Shown here one piece after another: positions 8,324 through 16,423 of a stretch of 64,000 nucleotides of DNA. The DNA is from Nocardia neocaledoniensis (GTDB lineage Bacteria; Actinomycetota; Actinomycetes; Mycobacteriales; Mycobacteriaceae), in assembly GCF_003182135.1 (NCBI RefSeq), contig NZ_QGTL01000007.1:186001-250000 (forward strand), read 5' to 3'. Within the stretch, counting starts at the first letter, position 1. Each line of letters starts with the position of its first letter. Position numbers and translations under genes: made by a program. The notes beneath the pieces are model-generated. The model was not told where the DNA came from. It did not search any database and saw only the letters and a list, made by a program, of their open reading frames with translations.

Positions 8324-8992
8324 ATGACCGTCTCGACGCCGCTGACCCGGGCCGATGTGGCCGCCATGATCGACCACACCCTGCTGGCTCCGGAGGCCAC
8401 TCCGGCCGATGTCGAGGCGTTGATCGCGGAGGCGCGCCGGCTCGGCGTGTACGCGATCTGCGTGTCGCCGTCGATGCTGCCGGTGCGGGCGCCGGGGCTG
8501 GTCGTCGCGACCGTCGCCGGGTTCCCGTCGGGCAAGCACCACTCGCTCGTCAAGGGTGCCGAGGCGCGCCTGGCCGTCGATCAGGGCGCCGCCGAGGTCG
8601 ACATGGTGATCGACGTGGGCGCCGCGCTGGCCGGTGACTTCAACGCGGTGCTCACCGAGGTCATCACCGTGCGCGAGGCGGTCGAGGACCGGGCGGTGCT
8701 CAAGGTGATCATCGAGTCGGCCGCGCTCACCGACCAGGCGATCGTCGGCGCGTGCCGGGCCGCCGAACAGGGCGGCGCCGATTTCGTGAAGACCTCCACC
8801 GGCTTCCATCCGGCGGGCGGAGCCAGCGTGCACGCGGTGAAGCTGATGGCGCAGACCGTCGGCGGGCGGCTCGGGGTCAAGGCCAGCGGCGGCATCCGCA
8901 CCGCCGAGGACGCCGCGGCGATGATCGAGGCGGGCGCCACCCGGCTCGGGCTGTCGAAGTCCGCCGCCGTGCTCGACGGCTTCGCCGAATAG
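8324..8992 (+). CDS. deoC: Deoxyribose-phosphate aldolase
   Basis: A 222-residue class I aldolase that cleaves 2-deoxyribose 5-phosphate to glyceraldehyde 3-phosphate and acetaldehyde in deoxynucleoside breakdown. Visible are IDHTLLAPEAT, the proton-relay region EVDMVIDVGA, ADFVKTSTGF with the Schiff-base lysine, and LGVKASGGIR with the second active-site lysine. The length is typical. ATG 8324 is preferred to ATG 8312 because GCTCGGG lies upstream. The gene matches Rv0478 in position; the neighbour on the opposite strand is the DUF2993 gene, as for Rv0479c. Confidence 0.95.
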   Translation: MTVSTPLTRADVAAMIDHTLLAPEATPADVEALIAEARRLGVYAICVSPSMLPVRAPGLVVATVAGFPSGKHHSLVKGAEARLAVDQGAAEVDMVIDVGAALAGDFNAVLTEVITVREAVEDRAVLKVIIESAALTDQAIVGACRAAEQGGADFVKTSTGFHPAGGASVHAVKLMAQTVGGRLGVKASGGIRTAEDAAAMIEAGATRLGLSKSAAVLDGFAE

Positions 8993-8997
8993 CCGCA

Positions 8998-9735
8998 TCA
9001 GCAGGTGAACTCGGCCTGCCGACCGGTGGTGTCGGTGGTCTCGAGCGGGGTCTTGCCGCCTTCGAGCCGGACGATCACGCCGTCGTCGGTGACCTCGACC
9101 TCCTGCGCGCGCAGCCCCAGCGGGTAGCTCTGCAGGCTCTGGGTGAAGGTCTCCACGATGCCCTGCACCAGGTCGGTGGGCAGGCCGATGCCGAGCAGCT
9201 GCGCCGACTTGGTCTCCACGACCACATTGCCGCCGCGCACCATCGGCTGCACCTGCAGCTGGGCCAGCCCGCCGATCACGTCGAGGGTGAGCACGTCGCT
9301 GCCGGCCGAGGACTGCACGCCGCTGACCATGCCGCCCAGCGTCTGCTGGATGCCGGCGTTGTTCCAGGTGACCTCGGCCGAGGAGCTGCCGATGGTGCCG
9401 CCGCCGCGTCCGCGGTCGACCAGCTCGATGTCCTCGAACTCGGCCCGCACGTCCATGCCGACGGCGGGACCGAACCGGTTGTTCTCGCTCTCGATGCGTA
9501 CGGAGCCGACCTTGCCGTCGACATAGGTGAGCAGCATCGGCTTCGGCCCGAAGCTCACGTCGATGCTCGAGCCCATCTGCTGCTCGAAGGAGCTGCTGAT
9601 GCAGCGCGAGATCTGGTGGCGGGCATAGGCTTCGGTACTCACGATCGCGGCCACGAGTAGCACGGCGACCACGACCACGGCGATCACCAGCGTGCGCCGA
9701 CCGACCTTCGGGCGTTGGGGCGTCTGCGTGCTCAT
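8998..9735 (-). CDS. DUF2993 (LmeA-like) membrane-anchored protein (Rv0479c-like)
   Basis: A 245-residue protein with a basic N-terminus and one membrane helix (TLVIAVVVVAVLLVAAIVST), then a DUF2993 domain. The domain has IDVSFGPKPMLLTYVDGKVG, a stretch of beta strands and a C-terminal cysteine. DUF2993 proteins such as mycobacterial LmeA bind phospholipid in the cell envelope, so a periplasmic lipid-binding role is likely for the family but untested for this branch. ATG 9735 is chosen; the frame stays open upstream without a better start. Its stop is 5 nt from the deoC stop. Confidence 0.8.
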   Translation of the reverse strand: MSTQTPQRPKVGRRTLVIAVVVVAVLLVAAIVSTEAYARHQISRCISSSFEQQMGSSIDVSFGPKPMLLTYVDGKVGSVRIESENNRFGPAVGMDVRAEFEDIELVDRGRGGGTIGSSSAEVTWNNAGIQQTLGGMVSGVQSSAGSDVLTLDVIGGLAQLQVQPMVRGGNVVVETKSAQLLGIGLPTDLVQGIVETFTQSLQSYPLGLRAQEVEVTDDGVIVRLEGGKTPLETTDTTGRQAEFTC

Positions 9736-9840
9736 GGGTTCGGATTCTTCCGCACGTTTCTGTGTCTGCTCTGAGGACGGGTTGAAAGCCTTCGCAGCAA
9801 AGTGTGGCCTGACGCACTTTCTGCGGCGTAGCCTGGATCC

Positions 9841-10449
9841 ATGACTGGCGAGGGTGTGCGCCGGGTGCAGGGGTCGGCGGATCATCGGTGGCGGGTGCTA
9901 CAGCGGCTCGCCGGCCGGCACGCGGGGTTCTTCACGACCCGTCAGGTGTTGCGGACCGGCTGCGAACCGCAGGTCAGGGCCGCGCTGGGGGACGGATCGG
10001 TGACCAGGGCCGGGGTCGGGATGATGCGGCTGGCCCGGTGGCGGGCCGGTCCGCTCGACGAGTACGCGATGTGGGCGGCCTGGTTCGACGGGGCCGCTGC
10101 GGTGTCGTATCAGAGCGCCGCGGAGCTGCACGGGATCGGCAGGCTGGCGCCGCGGTTCCTGCACCTGTCGGTGTCGGCGGGGCGGCCGCCGGTGACGCCG
10201 CGGCTGGTGCTCACCCGGCGCAGACTCGGCGGGCCCGATGTGGAATCGGCGGGGCCGTTCCTGGTCACCACGCCGGTGCGCACGGTGCTCGATCTGGCCG
10301 AGACCGAGATCTCGCAGTCGGCGCTGGACGAGGTGGTCGCCGACGCCGTCGCCATCCACCGCTGCGACACCGACGAGATCTGGTGGGGCGGACAGCAACT
10401 CGCCCCGCGCGCGGCCGAGCGGGTACGCCGGGCGCTAACCGGCGTCTGA
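9841..10449 (+). CDS. AbiEi-type antitoxin-domain protein, orphan
   Basis: A 202-residue protein resembling type IV AbiEi antitoxins. A winged-helix N-terminus (RHAGFFTTRQVLRTGCEP, then LARW) is followed by SAAELHGIGRLAPRFLHLSV and TTPVRTVLDLAE, which recur in this family. AbiEi represses the operon and neutralises AbiEii, a nucleotidyltransferase. No AbiEii-like gene is next to it; the next gene overlaps the 3' end on the opposite strand. It may therefore act as a stand-alone regulator, or its partner was lost. ATG 9841 has no clear ribosome site and may be leaderless (TAGCCT at 9830-9835). Confidence 0.7.
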   Translation: MTGEGVRRVQGSADHRWRVLQRLAGRHAGFFTTRQVLRTGCEPQVRAALGDGSVTRAGVGMMRLARWRAGPLDEYAMWAAWFDGAAAVSYQSAAELHGIGRLAPRFLHLSVSAGRPPVTPRLVLTRRRLGGPDVESAGPFLVTTPVRTVLDLAETEISQSALDEVVADAVAIHRCDTDEIWWGGQQLAPRAAERVRRALTGV

Positions 10450-11241
10450 CCAGCCGTTCGGCGCGACCACCTGCCACGGCACCGACAGCACGCAGTCGCG
10501 CATCCGGCGCCGGTACTCGCGCACCGGGAAACCGTTGGCGCGCAACATCTCCGCAGCGTCCCGCCAGCGTACCCGCGGCCCGAACGGCGCCAGCGCGGCC
10601 GAACGGTCCCACGCGCGATCGGCGGCGGTGAGCAGCGCGTGCACGCGCTCGCCCGGAATGTTGCGGTGGATCAACACCTTCGGCAGCCGCTCGGCGATGT
10701 CGGAGGGCCGCTCGACGGTGAACGGATCCCAGGCCAGGGTCAGCGAGAGCGGGCGCTGCCGGTCGAGCAGCACCCAGGCGCAGCGGCGGCCGAGTTCGTC
10801 GCAGGTGCCGTCGACCAGCAGGCCGCCGGGGGCGAGATTGGCCTGGATGCGTGACCACGCGCCGGGCACCGCGTCCTCCGGGTACTGGCGCAGCACGTTG
10901 AACGCGCGGACCAGCACCGGACGCAGCCCGGCCAGTTCGAAGCCGCCGCGGGCGAAGCGCACGCCGTCGCGGCCCTCGACCACTCTGGCCGGATCGATCT
11001 CCAGGCCGACCACCCGCAGGTCGGGGCGCACGGTGCGCAGGCGGGTGGCGAGTTCGAAGGTGGTCCACGGCGCGGCGCCGTAGCCGAGGTCGACCACCAG
11101 CGGGTCGGCGGCCGCGCGCAGGCGCGAGGTCACCAGCTCGTCATGGACGAGCCAGCGGTCGCTGCGGCGCAGCCGGTTGACGCCGGTCGTGCCGCGGGTG
11201 ATCGTGCCGACCGGGGTGTCGCGGCCGGCGCGAGGTTCCAC
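10435..11241 (-). CDS. Class I SAM-dependent methyltransferase-like protein
   Basis: A 268-residue protein with a Rossmann methyltransferase core: LVVDLGYGAAPWTTFELA is motif I (DxGxG), RVVGLEIDPARV carries the acidic residue that binds the ribose, and LAPGGLLVDGTCDE is motif post-III. The substrate is not recognisable. The C-terminus contains many arginines. The stop overlaps the 3' end of the antitoxin gene by 15 nt, head to tail on opposite strands. GTG/ATG choice is uncertain near 11241, and the DUF2505 gene follows 9 nt upstream of it on the same strand, suggesting an operon of three genes reading leftwards. Confidence 0.75.
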   Translation of the reverse strand: MEPRAGRDTPVGTITRGTTGVNRLRRSDRWLVHDELVTSRLRAAADPLVVDLGYGAAPWTTFELATRLRTVRPDLRVVGLEIDPARVVEGRDGVRFARGGFELAGLRPVLVRAFNVLRQYPEDAVPGAWSRIQANLAPGGLLVDGTCDELGRRCAWVLLDRQRPLSLTLAWDPFTVERPSDIAERLPKVLIHRNIPGERVHALLTAADRAWDRSAALAPFGPRVRWRDAAEMLRANGFPVREYRRRMRDCVLSVPWQVVAPNGWSDAG

Positions 11242-11250
11242 CGCGCCGCG

Positions 11251-11778
11251 TCAGACGGTCTTCTTCGCGGCGGCTTCCTCGAGCCACCGCGCGGTCTCCT
11301 CCTGCTCGGCCCGGAACAGGTCGACCAGGTTCACCAGCATCAGCTGCTCGAGCCGAGGGCCGACCATCGGGATGAACACCTTGGCGGTCGGGGAGAAGCG
11401 CATGGTGGCGCCGGTCTCGGTGGGGAACAGGCGGATGGTGCCGTTGAGGCTGCCCGGCCCGGCCGGGATGGACGCGGAGAAGCGGCCCTCGGTCTCGTCG
11501 TGGTCGAAGCGACCCCAGCTCTCCTTGCGGGTGATGACCATGTCCTTGCGCATCACCGTCTGGGCGATCTCGGGCAGCATCTCCCGCGGCAGGGTGTGCG
11601 CCAGCACCACGTCGATGCCGGAATCGGTCACCTCGTGGCTGATCACCTCGTTGTGCGGGGCGTACTTCCGCATCTCGGCGACGCGAGCCTCCCAGTAATC
11701 CCTGCTCCGCAGCGCCGCGTACAGCTCTTCGGTGGTGTGCAGCGGATACCGGGCGGAGTAGTCAAGTCGACGTGCCAT
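11251..11778 (-). CDS. DUF2505 family protein, paralogue 1
   Basis: A 175-residue DUF2505 protein. The opening LDYSARYPLHTTEELYAALRSRDYWEARV matches the START/SRPBCC-like beginning of the next gene upstream, so the two are tandem paralogues. The fold is likely a lipid-binding helix-grip barrel; function unknown. This copy has a longer C-terminal helix (RAEQEETARWLEEAAAKKTV). ATG 11778 is 18 nt from the stop of paralogue 2. Confidence 0.8.
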   Translation of the reverse strand: MARRLDYSARYPLHTTEELYAALRSRDYWEARVAEMRKYAPHNEVISHEVTDSGIDVVLAHTLPREMLPEIAQTVMRKDMVITRKESWGRFDHDETEGRFSASIPAGPGSLNGTIRLFPTETGATMRFSPTAKVFIPMVGPRLEQLMLVNLVDLFRAEQEETARWLEEAAAKKTV

Positions 11779-11796
11779 GGGCCTACACGTTACCCG

Positions 11797-12279
11797 TCAG
11801 CGGTTGAGCCACTGCTCGGTGAAGGCGGCCTCGTTGTTGAGCAGCTCCAGCAGGTGCTCGGAGATGGCCGCCTCGATCTTGCCGCCGAACAGCGGGATCT
11901 TCACCTCGATGGTGCCGCTGACGGTGACGACCGCGCCGGTGCCCTCGTCGGTCATGGTGGCGGTGGCGGTGACCTTGGCGGGCGCGCCGTCGACGTGCGC
12001 CTCGACCGTGCCGGTGGTGCCGCTGTAGGTCTCGGTGCGCGGGATGATCAGGTCACCGGGGCGCACGGCGGTGATGGCGGGCGGCAGCTGGTCGGCCGGG
12101 ATGGACTGCACCATCTGCACGCGCACCGAGGCGGCGTCGGCGGCGAAGGAATCGAGCCGGGCGCCGGGGCCGCCGACCTCTTCGATCCGAGCCTTCCAGT
12201 ACTGCTCGTCGGCGAACGCCGCACGCACGGCCTCGACCGAATGGGAGTAGCGCGCCGTGAACGCCAGAGGTGTAGCCAT
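11797..12279 (-). CDS. DUF2505 family protein, paralogue 2 (Rv0481c-like)
   Basis: A 160-residue DUF2505 protein starting MATPLAFTARYSHSVEAVR, with DEQYWKARIEEVGGPGARL as the shared block with paralogue 1. Sequence pattern suggests an SRPBCC-like hydrophobic-ligand barrel. ATG 12279 is preferred over a start three codons upstream. The gene is divergent from murB, matching Rv0481c-murB; the murB start is 26 nt away, so the two promoters must overlap. Confidence 0.8.
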   Translation of the reverse strand: MATPLAFTARYSHSVEAVRAAFADEQYWKARIEEVGGPGARLDSFAADAASVRVQMVQSIPADQLPPAITAVRPGDLIIPRTETYSGTTGTVEAHVDGAPAKVTATATMTDEGTGAVVTVSGTIEVKIPLFGGKIEAAISEHLLELLNNEAAFTEQWLNR

Positions 12280-12290
12280 GCGCGACACGC

Positions 12291-12307
12291 TACCGTCTCT
12301 ACCCGTG
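12291..12307 (+). promoter_or_regulatory. murB: Probable leaderless promoter of murB
   Basis: TACCGT (12291-12296) fits the actinobacterial -10 consensus TANNNT and is followed after 8 nt by GTG at 12305. Transcription would begin at or next to the start codon, giving a leaderless mRNA, which explains the lack of a ribosome site. With this start MurB is 368 residues, close to the M. tuberculosis length. Confidence 0.5.
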
Positions 12308-13411
12308 CGTACAACACGGGTGGTGTCCTCCGATCAGCTGCGTGACCTCCTCGCCGGGACCGGCGCGGTGGTGCGGGAATCGGTGCGTCTGGCCGAACTG
12401 ACGACGCTGCGGGTCGGCGGGCCCGCGCTGGTCGCCGAATGCGGCAGCACCGAGGCGCTGATCGCCACGGTGTCGGCGCTGGACGCGGCGGATGTGCGGG
12501 TGTTGCTGATCGCGGGCGGATCGAACCTGCTCATCGACGATGCCGGGTTCGACGGCGTGGTCGTGCGGGTGGGGAACACGGCGGTCGAGATCGGCGCCGA
12601 CAGCGTGCTCGCGGAGGCGGGCGCCGTCTGGGACGAGGTGGTCGCGGCGACCGTCGCCGCCGGTCTCGGCGGGCTCGAGTGCCTGTCCGGCATCCCCGGC
12701 TCGGCGGGGGCCACGCCGGTGCAGAACGTCGGCGCGTACGGCGTCGAGGTGGCCACGCTGCTGCGCCGGGTGCGGCTGCTCGACCGCGCGAGCGGTGCGG
12801 TGCGCTGGGTGGAACCGGCCGAACTCGGCTTCGGTTACCGGACCAGTGTGCTCAAGCACAGCGACGCCGCGGTGGTGCTCGCGGTCGAATTCGCGCTCGA
12901 TCCCTCGGGGCAGAGCGCCCCGCTGCGCTACGGCGAGCTGGCCAGGGTGCTCGACGCCGCCGACGGCGAGACCCGCCCGGCCGCCGCGGTGCGGGCCGAG
13001 GTGCTGCGGCTGCGCGCGGGCAAGGGCATGGTGCTCGACCCGGCCGACCACGACACCTGGAGCGCGGGCTCGTTCTTCACCAACCCCGTGGTGAGCGCGG
13101 AGCGACTGCCCAGGGTACTCGCCGCGATCACCGCGCACCTCGGCGAGGTGTCGGTGCCGACCTACCCCGCGCCCGACGGCACGAAGTTGTCGGCCGGCTG
13201 GTTGATCGAGCGGGCCGGGTTCGCGAAGGGCTTCCCCGGCGAGCAGGCGGCCGCGCGGCTCTCCACCAAGCACACCCTCGCCCTCACCAATCGCGGCGCC
13301 GCGTGCGCGAGTGACCTCGTCGAGCTGGCGCGCACGGTGCGCGCCGGGGTGGAGGAACGCTTCGGAGTGCGCCTCGAACCGGAGCCGGTGACCGTCGGCC
13401 TGACCCTGTGA
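12305..13411 (+). CDS. murB: UDP-N-acetylenolpyruvoylglucosamine reductase
   Basis: A 368-residue MurB, the FAD enzyme that reduces UDP-GlcNAc-enolpyruvate to UDP-N-acetylmuramate in peptidoglycan synthesis. FAD-binding motifs include LTTLRVGG, LIAGGSNLLI and ECLSGIPGSAGATPVQNVGAYG; GSFFTNP holds the catalytic serine, and C-terminal SAGWLIERAGFAKG with the later glutamate region completes the active site. The frame runs back to 12257, but that would overlap the divergent gene start. It has type I MurB features. It is followed by the L,D-transpeptidase gene, as in Rv0482-Rv0483, so both are cell-wall genes. Confidence 0.95.
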   Translation: MRTTRVVSSDQLRDLLAGTGAVVRESVRLAELTTLRVGGPALVAECGSTEALIATVSALDAADVRVLLIAGGSNLLIDDAGFDGVVVRVGNTAVEIGADSVLAEAGAVWDEVVAATVAAGLGGLECLSGIPGSAGATPVQNVGAYGVEVATLLRRVRLLDRASGAVRWVEPAELGFGYRTSVLKHSDAAVVLAVEFALDPSGQSAPLRYGELARVLDAADGETRPAAAVRAEVLRLRAGKGMVLDPADHDTWSAGSFFTNPVVSAERLPRVLAAITAHLGEVSVPTYPAPDGTKLSAGWLIERAGFAKGFPGEQAAARLSTKHTLALTNRGAACASDLVELARTVRAGVEERFGVRLEPEPVTVGLTL

Positions 13412-13538
13412 GTCCGGCTGCCGGCGGTCCGGCTCGGTGTGCCGGGCAGTGCACGATCTCGCGCTGAGCGGAGTGATCTCGCTCGCTGGGCTGGGCGCTG
13501 CCTGGGGCCGGTCGGTAGCCCGGCGTACATTCGATGCC

Positions 13539-14831
13539 GTGAGCAAACTTTCGGTAACCGCCTCGTTGCGTGCGCACGGGGCGGCGGTGCGAGCTGTGCG
13601 GCGGCGAGCGGCCGCCGACGGGCGTGGCGTCGGATTTCGGCGTGGCAGGCCCGTGGTTGCGGTGATCTTGCTGGCGGTACTCGTCGTGCTGACCGGGTGC
13701 ACGATCGACCGCCCCGGCCGTGACGCCGAACCCGCCGGTCCGGTGGCGCGCGTCGCCATCACCCCGGCGCCGGACGCGGCCGATGTCGCGCCCCGCGCTC
13801 CCGTCTCGGTGACGGTGAGCGACGGCCGGATCGACCAGATCGCGCTCACCAACGCCAACGGCAAACAGGTCACCGGCGAGTTCAGCCCCGATCGCGCGAC
13901 CTACAAGATCACCGAACCGCTCGGCTACGACGCGTCCTACACCTGGACCGGCACTGCGATCGGCACCGACGGCAAGCCCGTGCCGATCGACGGGACCTTC
14001 ACGACCCTGCGCCCGAAATCGACCACCCCGGCGACGCTCAACATCGGCGACGGCCAGGAGGTCGGCATCGCCGCGCCGATCATCCTGAAGTTCACCGGGC
14101 CGGTGGCGAACAAGGCGGCGGTGGAGAAGGCGCTCACCGTCACCACCGACCCGCCCACCGAGGGCTCGTGGGCGTGGCTGCCCGACGACGGCGGTTCGCG
14201 CGTGCACTGGCGCCCGAAGAACTACTGGACACCGGGAACCACTGTGCACGTCTCGGCCCCGCTGTACGGACTCGACCTGGGCGGCGGCGCCTACGGTGAC
14301 TCCGACCTCACCTCCGATTTCAGCATCGGCCGCAGCCAGATCGTCGTCGCGAACGCGCCGAGTCACCGGATGCAGGTCGTGCGCGAGGGGGCGACGATCT
14401 TCGATTTCGCGGTCTCCTACGGGGAAGGCAACGAGCCGCGCAATGTCACCCGCTCGGGCGTGCACGTGGTCACCGAGAAGTACGAGGACTTCCTGATGTC
14501 GAATCCGCCGTACTACTCCAATGTCCGCGAGCGCTGGGCCGTGCGCATCTCCAACAACGGCGAATTCATCCACGCCAACCCGGAATCGCTGTCCGCGCAG
14601 GGCGCCTCCAACGTCACCAACGGCTGCATCAACCTCTCGCCGTCCGATGCCCAGGCGTACTTCCCGACCGCGCTGTACGGCGACCCGGTCGAGGTCACCG
14701 GGACGTCCATCGCGCTGTCCCAGGCCGACGGCGACATCTACGACTGGGCGCTCGACTGGCCCACCTGGCAGTCGATGTCGGCGCTGGCGGGTACGACCAC
14801 GCCGTCCGGGGCCGCGGCCGGCCCGCGGTAG
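13539..14831 (+). CDS. lprQ: L,D-transpeptidase lipoprotein (LprQ/LdtMt5-like)
   Basis: A 430-residue lipoprotein. A long arginine-rich n-region is followed by the hydrophobic core VVAVILLAVLVV and the lipobox LTGC (Cys54). Two Ig-like domains (about 60-300) precede a YkuD catalytic domain. The active site has His345 in FIHANPES and Cys363 in NVTNGCINLS. The usual HGC before the cysteine is NGC here. Such enzymes make 3-3 peptidoglycan cross-links; this branch (Rv0483) is atypical among mycobacterial paralogues. GTG 13539 follows TACATT (13526-13531) by 7 nt, so the mRNA may be leaderless. Confidence 0.88.
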   Translation: MSKLSVTASLRAHGAAVRAVRRRAAADGRGVGFRRGRPVVAVILLAVLVVLTGCTIDRPGRDAEPAGPVARVAITPAPDAADVAPRAPVSVTVSDGRIDQIALTNANGKQVTGEFSPDRATYKITEPLGYDASYTWTGTAIGTDGKPVPIDGTFTTLRPKSTTPATLNIGDGQEVGIAAPIILKFTGPVANKAAVEKALTVTTDPPTEGSWAWLPDDGGSRVHWRPKNYWTPGTTVHVSAPLYGLDLGGGAYGDSDLTSDFSIGRSQIVVANAPSHRMQVVREGATIFDFAVSYGEGNEPRNVTRSGVHVVTEKYEDFLMSNPPYYSNVRERWAVRISNNGEFIHANPESLSAQGASNVTNGCINLSPSDAQAYFPTALYGDPVEVTGTSIALSQADGDIYDWALDWPTWQSMSALAGTTTPSGAAAGPR

Positions 14832-14837
14832 GCGATA

Positions 14838-14882
14838 CAGCACGACGCCCCACACGGCGAGTGCGTGTGGGGCGCGGTGCTG
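14838..14882. terminator. Bidirectional terminator hairpin
   Basis: A 16-bp stem with a 2-nt internal loop: CAGCAC and CGCCCCACAC (14838-14855) pair with GTGTGGGGCG and GTGCTG (14865-14882), loop of 9 nt. It sits between the converging L,D-transpeptidase and MFS genes and can serve both strands. Confidence 0.75.
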
Positions 14883-14886
14883 CCGA

Positions 14887-16245
14887 TCAGACCAGCGCGG
14901 GCGTCCGGCTCGGCCAGCGGGGATGGTTGCGGTCGATGACGTAGGCGTGGGTGTGCTGGTAGAGGCCGGGGCCCACCTGGATCGCGTCGGCGAGGATGGC
15001 CGGGTCGACCGTGCCGAGCTCGTGGACGTGGGTGATCTCGGCCGGGTCCTTGCGCGGCCACAGCCGCACCGCCGCGACGGCGCCGAGGCCGGCGATGACG
15101 GCCAGCGTGACCCAGGTGGTGGTGAATCCCGCGGTGGTGGCCAGCCAGCCGGTGATCGGGTAGGTGATCAGCCAGGCCACGTGTGAGAGCGAGAACTGGG
15201 CGGCGAACAGGGCGGGCCGGTCCTCGGCGCGGGCCGAGCGGCGCAGCACCCGGCCGGTGGGGGTGAGCACCATGGCGGTGCCCGCGCCGATGGTGGCCCA
15301 GGTGGTCAGGGCGGCGGGCCAGCTCCAGGCGCCGATCGGCGCCGTCGACAGCGCGATCGCCGCGGCCAGACCGGTCACCAGGACCGCGGCGCCGGTGAGC
15401 ATCACCGAACGCTCGTCGCGCCGGTCCAGGATCTTGGGCAGGGTCAGGGCGATGAACATGGTGCCGAGGCCGTTCGCCGCGAGCAGTACGGCGACCCCGG
15501 ACTGGTTGCCGCCCAGCACATCCCGCGCGTAGTTCACGGTGTTGACCATGACCACCGAGCCGGCGGCGGCGACCACGAGGTTCAGCCCGAGCAGGCCGCG
15601 CAGTCGCGGGGTGGCGGCGAACAGGCGCAGCCCGGCGACCAGGCGTTCGGTGATCGCCCCCTCGCCCGCCACCGCGTTCGGGATGCGCGCGGCCAGCACG
15701 AGCGCGACCGAGACCGCGAAGCCGATGCCGGTGCCGACGAAGAGCCAGTGGAAGCTGAGCACGCTCAGCGCGAGCGCCGCCAGCATCGGGCTGAGCAGCG
15801 TCTCCATGGTCGCGGCCAGCTGCGCGGCGGAGAGCGCCTTCGTGTAGTCGCGCTCGTCGGGCAGGATGTCGGGCAGCACGGCCTGGTAGGTGGGGGTGTA
15901 GGCGGCCGAGGCGATCTGCAGCAGGGTGATCAGCACGTAGATCTGCCAGATCTGGTCGACGAAGGGCAGCGCGAGCACGATCGCGCCGCGGATCCCGTTG
16001 AGCGCCATCAGGAACTGCCTGCGCGGCAGCCGCCCGGCGTAGGCGCCCGCGATCGGGGCGACCGTCACGTAGGCGACCATCTTCAGCGTCAGCGCGGTGC
16101 CGAGCACGATGGCCGCGTTCCCACCGGCCAGCTCATACGCGAGCAGCCCCAGCGCGACGGTGGTGAGGCCGGTGCCGAACAGGGCCGCGACCTGGGCCGT
16201 GAACAGCAATCGGTAGTCGCGGTGGGCGAACAGTGCGGTGGTCAT
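14887..16245 (-). CDS. MFS transporter with histidine-rich tail, possible metal exporter
   Basis: A 452-residue, 12-helix major facilitator protein starting ALFAHRDYRLLFTAQVAALFGTG. The loop-2/3 motif is degenerate (AGAYAGRLPRRQFLM). The C-terminal tail is unusual: HVHEL, then HTHAYVIDRNHPRW, with seven histidines in about 35 residues. Histidine tails occur in nickel/cobalt exporters of the NreB kind. A CsoR/RcnR-like palindrome lies upstream, so metal efflux is a reasonable inference, though drug efflux is possible. ATG 16245 has AGGAGGG upstream. Confidence 0.8.
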   Translation of the reverse strand: MTTALFAHRDYRLLFTAQVAALFGTGLTTVALGLLAYELAGGNAAIVLGTALTLKMVAYVTVAPIAGAYAGRLPRRQFLMALNGIRGAIVLALPFVDQIWQIYVLITLLQIASAAYTPTYQAVLPDILPDERDYTKALSAAQLAATMETLLSPMLAALALSVLSFHWLFVGTGIGFAVSVALVLAARIPNAVAGEGAITERLVAGLRLFAATPRLRGLLGLNLVVAAAGSVVMVNTVNYARDVLGGNQSGVAVLLAANGLGTMFIALTLPKILDRRDERSVMLTGAAVLVTGLAAAIALSTAPIGAWSWPAALTTWATIGAGTAMVLTPTGRVLRRSARAEDRPALFAAQFSLSHVAWLITYPITGWLATTAGFTTTWVTLAVIAGLGAVAAVRLWPRKDPAEITHVHELGTVDPAILADAIQVGPGLYQHTHAYVIDRNHPRWPSRTPALV

Positions 16246-16301
16246 GACGTCGGCCCTCCTGAGGCGAACTTTATCGCTTATCTGCGTATAGATGCAACTA
16301 T

Positions 16302-16318
16302 ATACCCCTAGGGGGTAT
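16302..16318. promoter_or_regulatory. CsoR/RcnR-like palindrome upstream of the MFS gene
   Basis: ATACCCC (16302-16308), TAG, GGGGTAT (16312-16318): a perfect 7-bp C-run/G-run inverted repeat. Operators of the copper sensor CsoR and nickel/cobalt sensor RcnR have this TACCCC...GGGGTA form. It lies 57 nt before the MFS start on the minus strand. No csoR-like gene is in the window, so the regulator would act in trans. Confidence 0.55.
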
Positions 16319-16345
16319 TCCGGTCAAGCGGCCGATCGTGCCGAC

Positions 16346-16376
16346 TTGACCTCAAGGATGGTTTAGGTAGCACCGT
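16346..16376 (+). promoter_or_regulatory. MerR/SoxR-like promoter with dyad in the spacer
   Basis: TTGACC (16346-16351) is a strong -35. The dyad ACCTCAA (16349-16355) / TTTAGGT (16362-16368), 6 of 7 matching, lies in the spacer, where MerR-family activators bind. A -10 may be TAGCAC (17-bp spacer) or the hexamer ending 16376 (19-bp spacer, as MerR promoters need). The FMN reductase starts 48 nt downstream. Confidence 0.45.
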
Positions 16377-16423
16377 GGTGCGCAGCGGCGATCGAGGATC
16401 GCCACCGAAGCAAGGGGAAGCAC

